From: CSSed11-175R1 sp041685735
Lineage (GTDB): Bacteria > Actinomycetota > Nitriliruptoria > Nitriliruptorales > Nitriliruptoraceae
Direction: 5' to 3'
NCBI GenBank assembly: GCA_041685735.1
Contig: JAWLFE010000001.1
Span: 1 to 64,000, forward strand
Length of the DNA stretch: 64,000 nt
Shown here: positions 43,724 through 51,867 of the stretch, in pieces
How positions within the stretch are numbered: position 1 is the stretch's first letter
Layout of the letters: each line of letters starts with the position of its first letter
Translations under genes and position numbers: made by a program
Notes under the pieces: generated by a model
Told to the model about the DNA's origin: nothing
What the model saw: the letters and a program-made list of their open reading frames with translations, nothing else
Database searches by the model: none

Positions 43724-43786
43724 GATCGGCCGGCGCGCCGGGCCTCGCGGCCCGACCACCTCGAGCGATCAGCCGTGCGGCCGATC
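43724..43786. ncRNA. Nested inverted repeat, possible structured RNA
   Basis: GATCGGCCG (43724-43732) and CGGCCGATC (43778-43786) form a 9-base outer stem. The inner hairpin CGGGCC-TCGC-GGCCCG (43739-43754) is perfect. About 310 bases later begins the GGDEF-EAL gene. It may be a cis-regulatory RNA or part of the surrounding hairpin family; it does not resemble a known riboswitch class that I can name. Confidence 0.35.
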
Positions 43787-43908
43787 ACCCGCCCCGCGAG
43801 GCTCTGCATGTTCCTCGTGGAGGTGGCCCGAAGGTGTTCCGCAGTTCGTCCCGGGCCACGGACGGAACGTTACGTGGACCCGCCACGGGTTGTCGAGAGC
43901 TGATCGGC

Positions 43909-44022
43909 AAGTCACAGGGAAGTCACAGCCTGTCCACCGGTCATCCCCAGGCTTTCCCCAGAAAGTGCTCTGCCTGGCGCGCACCGGGTCCGACACGGCG
44001 CGCTGTGGACGGGCTGTGGACC
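43909..44022. other. Phased repeat array with DnaA-box-like words
   Basis: AAGTCACAG repeats at 43909 and 43920 and TCCCCAG at 43944 and 43955, both with an 11-base period. Between and after them lie words close to the DnaA box TTGTCCACA: CTGTCCACC (43930), CCGTCCACA (complement, 44004-44012) and TGGTCCACA (complement, 44015-44023, 8 of 9). The array looks like part of an origin or DnaA-binding cluster, but no dnaA or dnaN gene is in the window. Confidence 0.4.
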
Positions 44023-44100
44023 ACGACCCGACGGACGACCGCGACCGCAGCGATGGCGGATGCGGGGTCAAGTTCGCGGCTGACCGGCCGAAGAGTGGGT

Positions 44101-46374
44101 ATGGACACGGCGTCGCAAGCAGGGGTGCCCGCAGCACACCGGGAGGCCGAGGCCCCCGGTGTGCTGCGGGAGCGTGTCCTGGCCGCCCGCTCGGTCCAGG
44201 AGCTCGGTGATACCGTCGTCGACTGGGTGGGATCACTCGGCTTCCCCCTGCCGAGCATCTACCTCGAGGTCGGGGGGCGACTGCGTGGCCTGGCGATGCG
44301 GGGCTACTGGCAGGCGCTCGAAGGGTTCACCGTCGAACGGGGTGTCATCGCGGAGACGTTCCGGACGGGTGAGACGCGGTTCGTCCCCGACGTCCGGGAC
44401 GATCCGCGGTACATCGCGGCGGTCCCGGGGGTCGTGGCCGAACTCTGCCTGCCCATCAGGCAGGCGGAACGGGTCGTGGGTGTGCTCAACGTCGAGGCGC
44501 ATGTGACGCTGTCGCCGGCCGATGTGCGGATCGTCACGGATGTCGTGGCGGCCTTCGAACGGCGGCTGGGTCAGCTCGGGGGCCCGGATCCGGAGTCGTC
44601 CTGGCAGCGGTTGGCCCGGCGCTCGGCCGAGCTGGCCGCGCTGGCCGATCCGTCGGACATCGGCCGGTTCGCGGTCGAGGTGGCCCGTGAGGTCACCGGG
44701 CTCGATTCGGCGGTGCTGGTGCTCGAGGAGCGGGGGCAGCTGCGCGTCCGAGCCCACGGCGGTCCGCTCGGGGATGAGCTGCGCGCCCTGTCGAGCGAGG
44801 CGTTGGGTGACGTCGCGTCGTGGACCGCCTCGGCCACCTCGACGTACACGGTGGGGGCGATCGAGGGCAGCGGGTTCGCAGGGCACGAGGCGCTGCGCCG
44901 GGCCGGTGTCGAGGCGCTCGCGTCCGCCAGCCTGCAGAGCAACGGTGGACGACACGGATTCCTGCTGGCAGCGGGATCGCAGCCCTGCAACGTCGGCCGG
45001 TCGCAGGTCCAGCACCTCGAGGTGGTGGCCGCACACACGGCCAGCGCGCTGTACACCGCGCTCGCCCTCGAGGCACTCCGCGACCGCGCTGCGCAGGACC
45101 CGTTGACCGGACTGGGGCACGGCGCGACCTTCCACGAGGACCTCGGTCGTGCGCTCGAGGGCCCGGTGGCGACCGCGGTCCTGCTGATCGATCTGGACAA
45201 CTTCAAGCAGATCAACGACACGCTGGGTCACGTGGTGGGCGACCGTGTGCTGCTGGAGTGTTCCCGGATCCTGGAGGGTGAGCTGCGCGGTTCGGATCGG
45301 CTCTACCGCGTCGGTGGGGACGAGTTCGCCGCGATCCTGTCGGTGCGGGATGCCGAGGAGGCGGTCGCGATCGCCCGGCGGCTGAACCGTGCGGCGCGTC
45401 GGGACGGGCGGGCGCGGGTCTCGATCGGGGTCGCGATGCTGGAGCCGCCACTGGTGGAGACCGATACGGCGTTGGCACGCGCGGACCTCGCGCTGTACGA
45501 GGCCAAGCGGCTCGGGCGTGACGGTGTCGCGCTCTACCGCCCTGCACTTCGCACCGACGCGCTGGACCGATCCAACCTGGCGGCCGACCTGGCGCTGGCC
45601 GTCGAGCGTGACGAGTTGTTCCTCGCCTACCAGCCCGTGGTCGACCTGGCCGGTGAGGGCGTCCTGGGGGTCGAGGTCCTGGTGCGCTGGGCGCATCCGC
45701 AGCGGGGTGTGCTCGGCCCTGCGGAGTTCATCCCCCTGGCCGAGCAGTACGGGCACATCGAGGACCTCAGCCGGTGGGTCCTCGACGCGGCCTGTCGACA
45801 GGTCGCGACGTGGTGTGCGCAGCCCTGGGCCCGCGACGATCTGCGTTTCGGGGTCAACATCTCCGCCGCCGAGCTCGGGCCCGGACTGGTGACCGACATC
45901 GCCGAGGTGCTCGAGCGCTACGGCCTGCCATCGGATCGGTTGATCGTCGAGGTGACCGAGAGTCTGTTCATGGACGAGCTGGGCGCCGCGCCGCCGCTAC
46001 GTGCCCTGCGCGAGCTGGGGGTCAACGTCGCGATCGATGATTTCGGGACGGGGTACTCCTCGTTGTCCTACCTGCGTCGGTTGCCGGTCAACATCCTGAA
46101 GATCGACCGGTCCTTCGTGGAGGAACTCGATGATCCCCGGGGAGCCGCGGTGACCCGCGCGATCATCGAGCTCAGCCGGACGCTCGGGCTGTCGACCGTG
46201 GCCGAGGGGGTCGAGGACCGGTCACAGGCGGCCAGACTGCGGAGCCTCGGCTGCGAGCACGCGCAGGGCTTCCTGTGGTCGCGTCCCGTCGAGGCCGCCG
46301 CGTTCCCGGCCGTGGTCCGACGGTTGGACGCAGCGCTACGACGGAGCGTGATCTACCAGGACGGCGCCGCCTGA
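44101..46374 (+). CDS. GAF-GAF-GGDEF-EAL cyclic-di-GMP protein
   Basis: This 757-residue soluble protein begins with two GAF-like sensory domains (about 15-155 and 175-325). A GGDEF domain follows, with VGGDEF near residue 405 and DIDLDNFKQINDTLGH upstream (seen as LIDLDNFKQIND). It ends in an EAL domain with the metal ligand Glu in VEVLVRW near 526 and IDDFGTGYSSLSYLRRLPVNILKID-type loop 6. Both active sites look intact, so it could make and degrade cyclic di-GMP in response to a small ligand or light. ATG 44101 is chosen as it precedes the first GAF domain and follows a long non-coding region; no transmembrane segment is seen. Confidence 0.92.
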   Translation: MDTASQAGVPAAHREAEAPGVLRERVLAARSVQELGDTVVDWVGSLGFPLPSIYLEVGGRLRGLAMRGYWQALEGFTVERGVIAETFRTGETRFVPDVRDDPRYIAAVPGVVAELCLPIRQAERVVGVLNVEAHVTLSPADVRIVTDVVAAFERRLGQLGGPDPESSWQRLARRSAELAALADPSDIGRFAVEVAREVTGLDSAVLVLEERGQLRVRAHGGPLGDELRALSSEALGDVASWTASATSTYTVGAIEGSGFAGHEALRRAGVEALASASLQSNGGRHGFLLAAGSQPCNVGRSQVQHLEVVAAHTASALYTALALEALRDRAAQDPLTGLGHGATFHEDLGRALEGPVATAVLLIDLDNFKQINDTLGHVVGDRVLLECSRILEGELRGSDRLYRVGGDEFAAILSVRDAEEAVAIARRLNRAARRDGRARVSIGVAMLEPPLVETDTALARADLALYEAKRLGRDGVALYRPALRTDALDRSNLAADLALAVERDELFLAYQPVVDLAGEGVLGVEVLVRWAHPQRGVLGPAEFIPLAEQYGHIEDLSRWVLDAACRQVATWCAQPWARDDLRFGVNISAAELGPGLVTDIAEVLERYGLPSDRLIVEVTESLFMDELGAAPPLRALRELGVNVAIDDFGTGYSSLSYLRRLPVNILKIDRSFVEELDDPRGAAVTRAIIELSRTLGLSTVAEGVEDRSQAARLRSLGCEHAQGFLWSRPVEAAAFPAVVRRLDAALRRSVIYQDGAA

Positions 46375-46574
46375 TCCCGCGGCCGATCGGCACCTCCCCC
46401 GGCCATCGTCCGACGCCCATCCGGTCTCCTACCTGCGTCGTACCTTGGTCACAGCCACCCCGGCGGATGGCCAGACGGGGGCCCACCGCGCTGCCGGATC
46501 AGGTCGCTCCGGGCGCGGACGATGACCTCCCGGTGACCGTCGGCCTGGCTCCCACCCCGAAGTGAAGGAAGATC

Positions 46575-47048
46575 ATGTCACGCATCCTCGCCCTGTTCTC
46601 CGTGCTGGCCCTGGTCCTCGTCGGATGTGCCAACGGCGACGACAACGGGTCCGATGCCCCGGAGGAGGAAGATGGCCCGTACAGCGTCGAACAACAGCCT
46701 GAGGACGCGCAGGCCTCCTTCGTCTCGCCGGCCGACGGCGACACCGTCTCCGGGCCGATCACCGTCGAGCTCACCGCCGACGGCATCGACCTCGCGGCAT
46801 CGGGTGCACCTGCGGTCGGCGAAGGCCACATGCACGTGATGGCCGACATCGGTTGCTACGACGCCGGTGAGATCATCCCCGGTCCGAGCGATGAGGCCGA
46901 GGCGGACGGGCACTTCCACCTGGGTGACGGGTCCGAGTCACGCGAGATCGACCTCGAGCCCGGTACCTACGAGCTCTGTGTGCAACTCGCCGACGGTGTC
47001 CACACCGCGTTCGGCCAGACCCAGACGATCACCATCACCGTCGAGTGA
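46575..47048 (+). CDS. DUF4399 lipoprotein
   Basis: This 157-residue protein has a lipoprotein signal (lipobox LVGC, about residue 18), a short acidic linker and a DUF4399 domain: FVSPADGDTVSGPITVELTADG, then GEGHMHVMAD and the ending DLEPGTYELCVQLADGVHTAFG. It should be anchored to the outer face of the membrane; the conserved His-rich pairs (HMH, HFH, VH) could bind metal, though that is a guess. ATG 46575 has GAAGGAAG upstream. A strong hairpin follows the gene. Confidence 0.85.
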   Translation: MSRILALFSVLALVLVGCANGDDNGSDAPEEEDGPYSVEQQPEDAQASFVSPADGDTVSGPITVELTADGIDLAASGAPAVGEGHMHVMADIGCYDAGEIIPGPSDEAEADGHFHLGDGSESREIDLEPGTYELCVQLADGVHTAFGQTQTITITVE

Positions 47049-47089
47049 GGTGACGCGCGCGGCGATCTGATCGTCCACGCGCCGACGAC

Positions 47090-47132
47090 CACGACGGGCG
47101 GCTGTTCGGTGCAACGGCCGCCCGCCGTCGTG
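47090..47132 (+). terminator. Long GC hairpin after the DUF4399 gene
   Basis: CACGACGGGCGGC (47090-47102) pairs with GCCGCCCGCCGTCGTG (47117-47132), with a three-base bulge and a 14-base loop. It probably ends the DUF4399 transcript. Confidence 0.65.
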
Positions 47133-47208
47133 CCTACGTGGTTGTCGCAGCCGGCCTCGCTATCGTCCGGAGCAGCAACACCGATCGCTCCGTGGGAGGT
47201 TCCCGAGG

Positions 47209-47856
47209 ATGGCCGTCTGTCGGACCCGACGACTGGTGCTGGCCACCAGCGTGGCCTTCCTGCTCGCCGCCTGTGGTGGTGGGGACGAGCTCTCCGAGGC
47301 CGATGGACAGGATGCGACGCTCGTCGACGAGGAGGCCCCGGAGGAGGCCGGCGACGATGGTGAGTTCGATGGCGCCGGGGACGACGCCGCCGACGACCCG
47401 ACCGACGCCGATGACCCCGACGAGGCCGATGACCCTGACGAGGACGCCGACGAGGACGCCGACGACGATGGGCTCGCGGAACACCGCCCTCCAGCCGACG
47501 CGCAGGCGCTCGTCGACTGTGACGGCGTGACGGCCTCCCCACCGGGAGCGATCATCGTGTTCCCGAGCGCTGAAGGTGACGGGTGGCTCGACGCCGGTCC
47601 CGGGCCCGTGACCGTGGAGGTCGTCGGCTGCTCCGACACCTTCGAGGCCAACCTGCAGTACGAGGCGTTCCACGGGCAGAACAGCAGCCCGACCCTCAGT
47701 GGCTTCACCCAGGGGGGGACCCTCGGGACATGGGGTGAGTTCAGCTTCGAGGAGACCTACTGGACCCCCGGCGACTGGACCGTGGTGGTCTTCGATGATG
47801 ACGCCGAGACCGGCGACCGGGTCGAGTTCGACGAGGTCACCTTCACCGTCGACTGA
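47209..47856 (+). CDS. Lipoprotein with acidic stalk and Gmad2-like domain
   Basis: This 215-residue protein has a lipobox LLAAC (Cys near 21). A 65-residue Asp/Glu-rich stalk with repeated DDPDEAD-like units follows. The C-terminal beta domain (residues about 115-215; VEVVGCSDTFEANLQYEAF, WGEFSFEETYWTPGDWTVVVF, FDEVTFTV) resembles the immunoglobulin-like Gmad2 domain of some secreted proteins. ATG 47209 has GGGAGG upstream. Likely a surface-anchored protein of unknown role. Confidence 0.75.
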   Translation: MAVCRTRRLVLATSVAFLLAACGGGDELSEADGQDATLVDEEAPEEAGDDGEFDGAGDDAADDPTDADDPDEADDPDEDADEDADDDGLAEHRPPADAQALVDCDGVTASPPGAIIVFPSAEGDGWLDAGPGPVTVEVVGCSDTFEANLQYEAFHGQNSSPTLSGFTQGGTLGTWGEFSFEETYWTPGDWTVVVFDDDAETGDRVEFDEVTFTVD

Positions 47857-48085
47857 GCATCCCACGTGGTCGACGTCCGAGCGGGGATGGCACGGGTCAT
47901 CGTGGTGCGCGGGTCCGCGACGGCTCTCGGATCTCCACAGCGGCGCGGGCACCGCCGGGGACGTGTCCCATCCCGCCGATAGGGTCCGGCGGACGGGCCG
48001 TCGCGGGTCGCGACGACCGCGTCGACCGCCACCCACCCTCTCCGACCCACCCTCTCTGACGACCTCTCTGACGACGGGGCCCCGC
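47857..48085 (+). promoter_or_regulatory. Leader of the sbcDC-recCBD operon with short tandem repeats
   Basis: Just before sbcD, CCCACCCTCT occurs twice (48032 and 48046) and CTCTCTGACGAC twice (48052 and 48064). The remaining bases are GC-rich with no gene. A promoter is expected here, but I cannot name clear hexamers. Confidence 0.35.
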
Positions 48086-49219
48086 ATGGTCAGGTTCCTG
48101 CACAGCGCCGACTGGCAGCTCGGCATGACACGACACTTCCTCCGCCCGGAAGCCCAGGGACGGTTCTCGCAGGCACGCCTCGACGTGATCCACCGGATGG
48201 CCGATCTGGCCCGGGAGCACGACTGCAGCTTCGTGGTGGTCGCCGGCGATGTGTTCGAGACCAACCAGCCGGACCGCACCACGCTCGGCCGTGCGGTGGA
48301 TGCACTCGGCGCCTTCACCGTGCCGGTCTACCTGCTGCCCGGCAACCACGACCCGTACAACCCCGGGTCGGTCTACCGCAGCCGTGCGTTCCTCGACCGG
48401 TGTCCGCCACACGTCGAGGTCCTGGCCGACCGCGTGGTGCGGCATCCGGTCGCCGACGTCGAGGTGGTCGGGGTGCCCTGGACCAGCAAGTACCCGGTCA
48501 CCGACCTCCTGGCAGAGGCCTGCGGGGACCTGCCCACGGATGGGGCGACGCGGGTCGTGGTGGCACACGGTGGCGCAGACCTGCTGTCCGGCGACTTCTC
48601 GCAGCCGGGCACCTTCCGGGTCGCTGAGATCGAACCGGCGGTGCACGACGGGCGGGTGAGCTACCTCGCGCTCGGTGACCGGCACTCGACGACCCGTGTC
48701 GGTGGGACCGGCCGGATCTGGTACGCGGGCGCGCCCGAGCCGACCGCGTACCCGGAGGACGATCCGGGCAACGTGCTGCTCGTGGATCTGGCTGCCACGC
48801 CGCCCGCCGTCGAGCGGGTACCGATCGGCACCTGGCACTTCCACGTGCTCTCCCGTTCGGTCGACGGTGACGACGACCTCGATCTGCTGCTGCGCGACCT
48901 CGACGCGATCGGAGACCGGCCACGCGCCATCGTCAAGCTGCAGGTCGATGGCACGCTGACGTTGGCGCAGGCGGCACGGTTGGAGCAGGCTCTCGAGGAA
49001 CGCTCGGAGGTCTTCGGTGCCCTCGAACACCCCGAACGGCACCGGGACATCACGATCGCCCCGGACGTCGCCGACGTCGCCGACCTGCCGTTGTCGGGGT
49101 ACGCCGCTCTCGCTCGCGATCGGCTCCTCGAGCGCGCCCACCTGCCCGGCGACGACGGCCGGATCGCCACCGATGCACTCGGCCTGCTCGTGCGGCTCAC
49201 CGATCAGGTCGCGCCGTGA
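48086..49219 (+). CDS. sbcD: SbcD-type exonuclease (metallophosphoesterase)
   Basis: This 377-residue protein shows the calcineurin-like phosphodiesterase motifs: LHSADWQLG (residues 5-13), VVAGDVFE, LLPGNHD and a later VVVAHGG. It is the nuclease half of the SbcCD (Mre11-Rad50-like) complex, which opens hairpins and protein-blocked DNA ends. The GTG start of the SbcC-like gene overlaps its stop by four bases. Sequence style (ADWQLG, not DWHLG) places it between SbcD and YhaO; the ligand histidine of SDxHLG is Gln here. Confidence 0.85.
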   Translation: MVRFLHSADWQLGMTRHFLRPEAQGRFSQARLDVIHRMADLAREHDCSFVVVAGDVFETNQPDRTTLGRAVDALGAFTVPVYLLPGNHDPYNPGSVYRSRAFLDRCPPHVEVLADRVVRHPVADVEVVGVPWTSKYPVTDLLAEACGDLPTDGATRVVVAHGGADLLSGDFSQPGTFRVAEIEPAVHDGRVSYLALGDRHSTTRVGGTGRIWYAGAPEPTAYPEDDPGNVLLVDLAATPPAVERVPIGTWHFHVLSRSVDGDDDLDLLLRDLDAIGDRPRAIVKLQVDGTLTLAQAARLEQALEERSEVFGALEHPERHRDITIAPDVADVADLPLSGYAALARDRLLERAHLPGDDGRIATDALGLLVRLTDQVAP

Positions 49220-51867
49220 GGCTCCTGCGCATCCGGTTGGCCGACGTCCGTGGGATCGAGGCCTGCGAGGTCAGCCTGTCACGGGACGGGGTCACGATCA
49301 TCGAGGCGCCCAACGAAGCGGGCAAGACCACCCTGCTCGACGCCGTCGACGTGCTCCTCGAGTACAAGGACTCCTCCAGGGCCCAGCCGGTCCGGTCGCT
49401 CCAGCCGGTCGACCGTGACGTCGGCAGCACCGTCGAGGTGGAGTTCATCTGTGGTGATGTGCACGTGACGTGCACCAAGACCTTCAACCGGCAGCCGGCG
49501 ACCGAACTGCGTGTGCACCGGCCCGTCGCTGAGCAGCTGACCGGAGCCCCCGCGCACGACCGCCTGCGTGCCATCCTCGAGTCGCACGTCGACCTGGACC
49601 TGTTCACCGCCCTGCGGTTCGAGCAGGGGCGGGATCTGGCGGCCATCCCCTTGCAGGGCAGCAGCGTGCTCGCCGACCGCCTGGATGCCGTCGCCGGCGG
49701 CGACGGCGGGGCGGGCGGTGACGACCTGCTGGAACGGGTGTCCGCGGAACAGCAGCGGTACTTCACCCCCGGTGGCAAGGAGGGCAAGGTCCTCAAGCAG
49801 GTCGATGCGGCCGTGGACGATCTGGCCGCTCGGCACGCCGACGTGGCGCGGCGCCTGGCGGAGCTCGACACGGTCGGTGACGAACTGGCGGCCATCGAGC
49901 AGGAGGTGCCGGCGTTGCGCCGACACCTGGCCGATGAGCTCGCCCCACGGCTCGCGGACCTCGACCAGCAGCTCGCGGCCATCGCCACCCGGACCCAGGC
50001 CGTGGCTGCGCGCCGGGCGGAGCACGAGGTCGCCGAGGCACGCCGTTCGGCAGCACAGCGTGAGCGGGACGGGCGGCACACCGCCATCTCGGCGCTCCGG
50101 GAGCTCACGGACGAGGTCACCGCGCTGGAGGCCCGGCTCGCTCCGCTCCAGGACCGCCGCGCGGCTCTCGAACAGGCCCTGGATGCACGAGCAGCCGAGC
50201 TCACGGCCGCGGCCGCAGCGGCGGAGGATGCACGCGTTGCCCGTGAGCAGGCCCAGGTCCTGGTGGATCTCGGCCAGGCGACCCGCGAACACCGGCAGCT
50301 CGCCGGACGCCAGGAGCGGATCGCGACCCTCCAGGGCGAAGCGCGCGATGCAGAGCGGGCGTTGGCGGCGACATCCCTGGACGACGAGCTGTTGACCGAG
50401 ATCCGGGAGGCGGAACAACAGCGTCGGGTAGCGCTCGCCACCCTCGAGGCCGGCGCCCCGACCGTGGTCCTGACCGCCGGGCGCGACCTGCACGTCGAGG
50501 TCGACGGAGACGTGCGGGAGCTGTCCGCGGCCAGCGGTCCGTGGTCGTCGACGGTGGCCGATCGCCTGTCCCTCGAGATCCCCGACATCCTGACCCTGGA
50601 GGTGCGTGCCGGAGGGTCCGCCGGTGACCTCCAGCGCGCCGTGGAGGTCGCGGAGGCGACCGTGGCGGATCGGTGTCGGCAGGCGGGCGTGGACGATCCG
50701 TCGGAGGCCGAGCGCGTCGCGCGTGAGCTGCAGGTCCACCGGGCCACCATCGACCACCGTGATGCGCAGATCACGCGTGAACTCGAGGGGATGGAGGCCA
50801 CCGACCTCGACCGTGCGACCCGGGCGGCCGAGGACCGGGTCCGCGCACTCCGTGCCCGGCTGCCGACGGATGTCGGGGTTGCCATCGATCTGGATGAGGC
50901 GCGGGCGCAGCTCGCGCGGGTCAGCTCCGACGAGCAGCGTGCCGTGGACGAACTGACCCGGGCACGGGCCACCCATGAGGCGGTGCGCCAGGAGCTCGCG
51001 GACCTGGCGGGTCGCGCGGCCACCGATGAGGCGACCCTCGCGGGTCGGCGCGAGCAGCTGGCACGCGATCGGGTGGCGCTCGACGCCGCCCGCGAAGAGC
51101 GCAGCGATGAGCACCTGGAGCAGGAACTCGCGGCCGCGGAGGCGACCCTCGCCGAACGCCGCGAACAGCTGGACACCGCGGCGACCGAGCTGGCGGCGCT
51201 GGATCCACAGGCGGTCGAACTCGATGCCCAGACGCTGCGCCAGGAACGCGACGCCACCCAACAGCGGCTGACCACGTTGGGGGAGCGCCGCGCCGCACTG
51301 CGTGAACGGCTCGAGCTCGCCGGCCAGGAGGGGCTCGGTGAGCATGCGCTGGACCTCGAGCAGCAGCTGGAACGGGCCCAGGCGGAGCAGCGGCGCCTGC
51401 GGGCCCGTGCCGCGGCGGCCAAGCTGCTGCACGACGAGCTGACCAGAGCCCGCGATGAGGTGTACCGGGCGTACCGGGCGCCGCTCGTCGAACGGATCGT
51501 GCACCAGGCCCGGTTGCTGTACCGCAGCGACGATGTGGATGTCCGGCTCGGTGACGATCTGGCGATCGAGGCGCGCAGCCTCGACGGCATCACGCTGCCC
51601 TGGGAACAACTCTCCGCCGGTGCTCGCGAGCAGCTCGCGATCCTGTCGGGCCTGGCAGCGGCGCAACTCGCCGGTGCGGATGGGGTGCCCTTCGTGCTCG
51701 ACGATGTGCTCGGCTACACCGACCCGCAACGGTTGGAGCGGCTCGGAGCGCTGCTCGGACGGACCACCGACGCACAGGTGATCGTCCTGACGTGCGTCGC
51801 GGCGCGTTTCCGGCACGTCGGCAACGCCACGACGGTCCGGTTGCGCGGCCACCGGGAGGCGCCGTGA
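49216..51867 (+). CDS. sbcC: SbcC/YhaN-type SMC-like ATPase
   Basis: This 883-residue protein has an N-terminal Walker A APNEAGKTT (30-38), long Ala/Gln/Glu/Arg-rich coiled coils and a C-terminal half with the signature LSAGAREQLAIL and Walker B VPFVLDDVLGY. It would drive the SbcD nuclease. The zinc-hook CxxC expected in the middle is missing; only a single Cys (DRCRQAG) is there. With NEAGKTT in the P-loop, it is closer to YhaN-type proteins than to E. coli SbcC (1,048 residues). GTG 49216 overlaps sbcD; its stop overlaps recC. Confidence 0.85.
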   Translation: MRLLRIRLADVRGIEACEVSLSRDGVTIIEAPNEAGKTTLLDAVDVLLEYKDSSRAQPVRSLQPVDRDVGSTVEVEFICGDVHVTCTKTFNRQPATELRVHRPVAEQLTGAPAHDRLRAILESHVDLDLFTALRFEQGRDLAAIPLQGSSVLADRLDAVAGGDGGAGGDDLLERVSAEQQRYFTPGGKEGKVLKQVDAAVDDLAARHADVARRLAELDTVGDELAAIEQEVPALRRHLADELAPRLADLDQQLAAIATRTQAVAARRAEHEVAEARRSAAQRERDGRHTAISALRELTDEVTALEARLAPLQDRRAALEQALDARAAELTAAAAAAEDARVAREQAQVLVDLGQATREHRQLAGRQERIATLQGEARDAERALAATSLDDELLTEIREAEQQRRVALATLEAGAPTVVLTAGRDLHVEVDGDVRELSAASGPWSSTVADRLSLEIPDILTLEVRAGGSAGDLQRAVEVAEATVADRCRQAGVDDPSEAERVARELQVHRATIDHRDAQITRELEGMEATDLDRATRAAEDRVRALRARLPTDVGVAIDLDEARAQLARVSSDEQRAVDELTRARATHEAVRQELADLAGRAATDEATLAGRREQLARDRVALDAAREERSDEHLEQELAAAEATLAERREQLDTAATELAALDPQAVELDAQTLRQERDATQQRLTTLGERRAALRERLELAGQEGLGEHALDLEQQLERAQAEQRRLRARAAAAKLLHDELTRARDEVYRAYRAPLVERIVHQARLLYRSDDVDVRLGDDLAIEARSLDGITLPWEQLSAGAREQLAILSGLAAAQLAGADGVPFVLDDVLGYTDPQRLERLGALLGRTTDAQVIVLTCVAARFRHVGNATTVRLRGHREAP

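Noticed and set aside
43588..44100. Upstream extension of the GGDEF-EAL reading frame by 171 codons
   Set aside because: The extension encodes Pro/Arg-rich, low-complexity sequence across the repeat array; the GAF domain begins just after the ATG at 44101.
43724..44100. Cyclic-di-GMP riboswitch before the GGDEF-EAL gene
   Set aside because: No GEMM-I or GEMM-II conserved core can be found; only generic stems are present.
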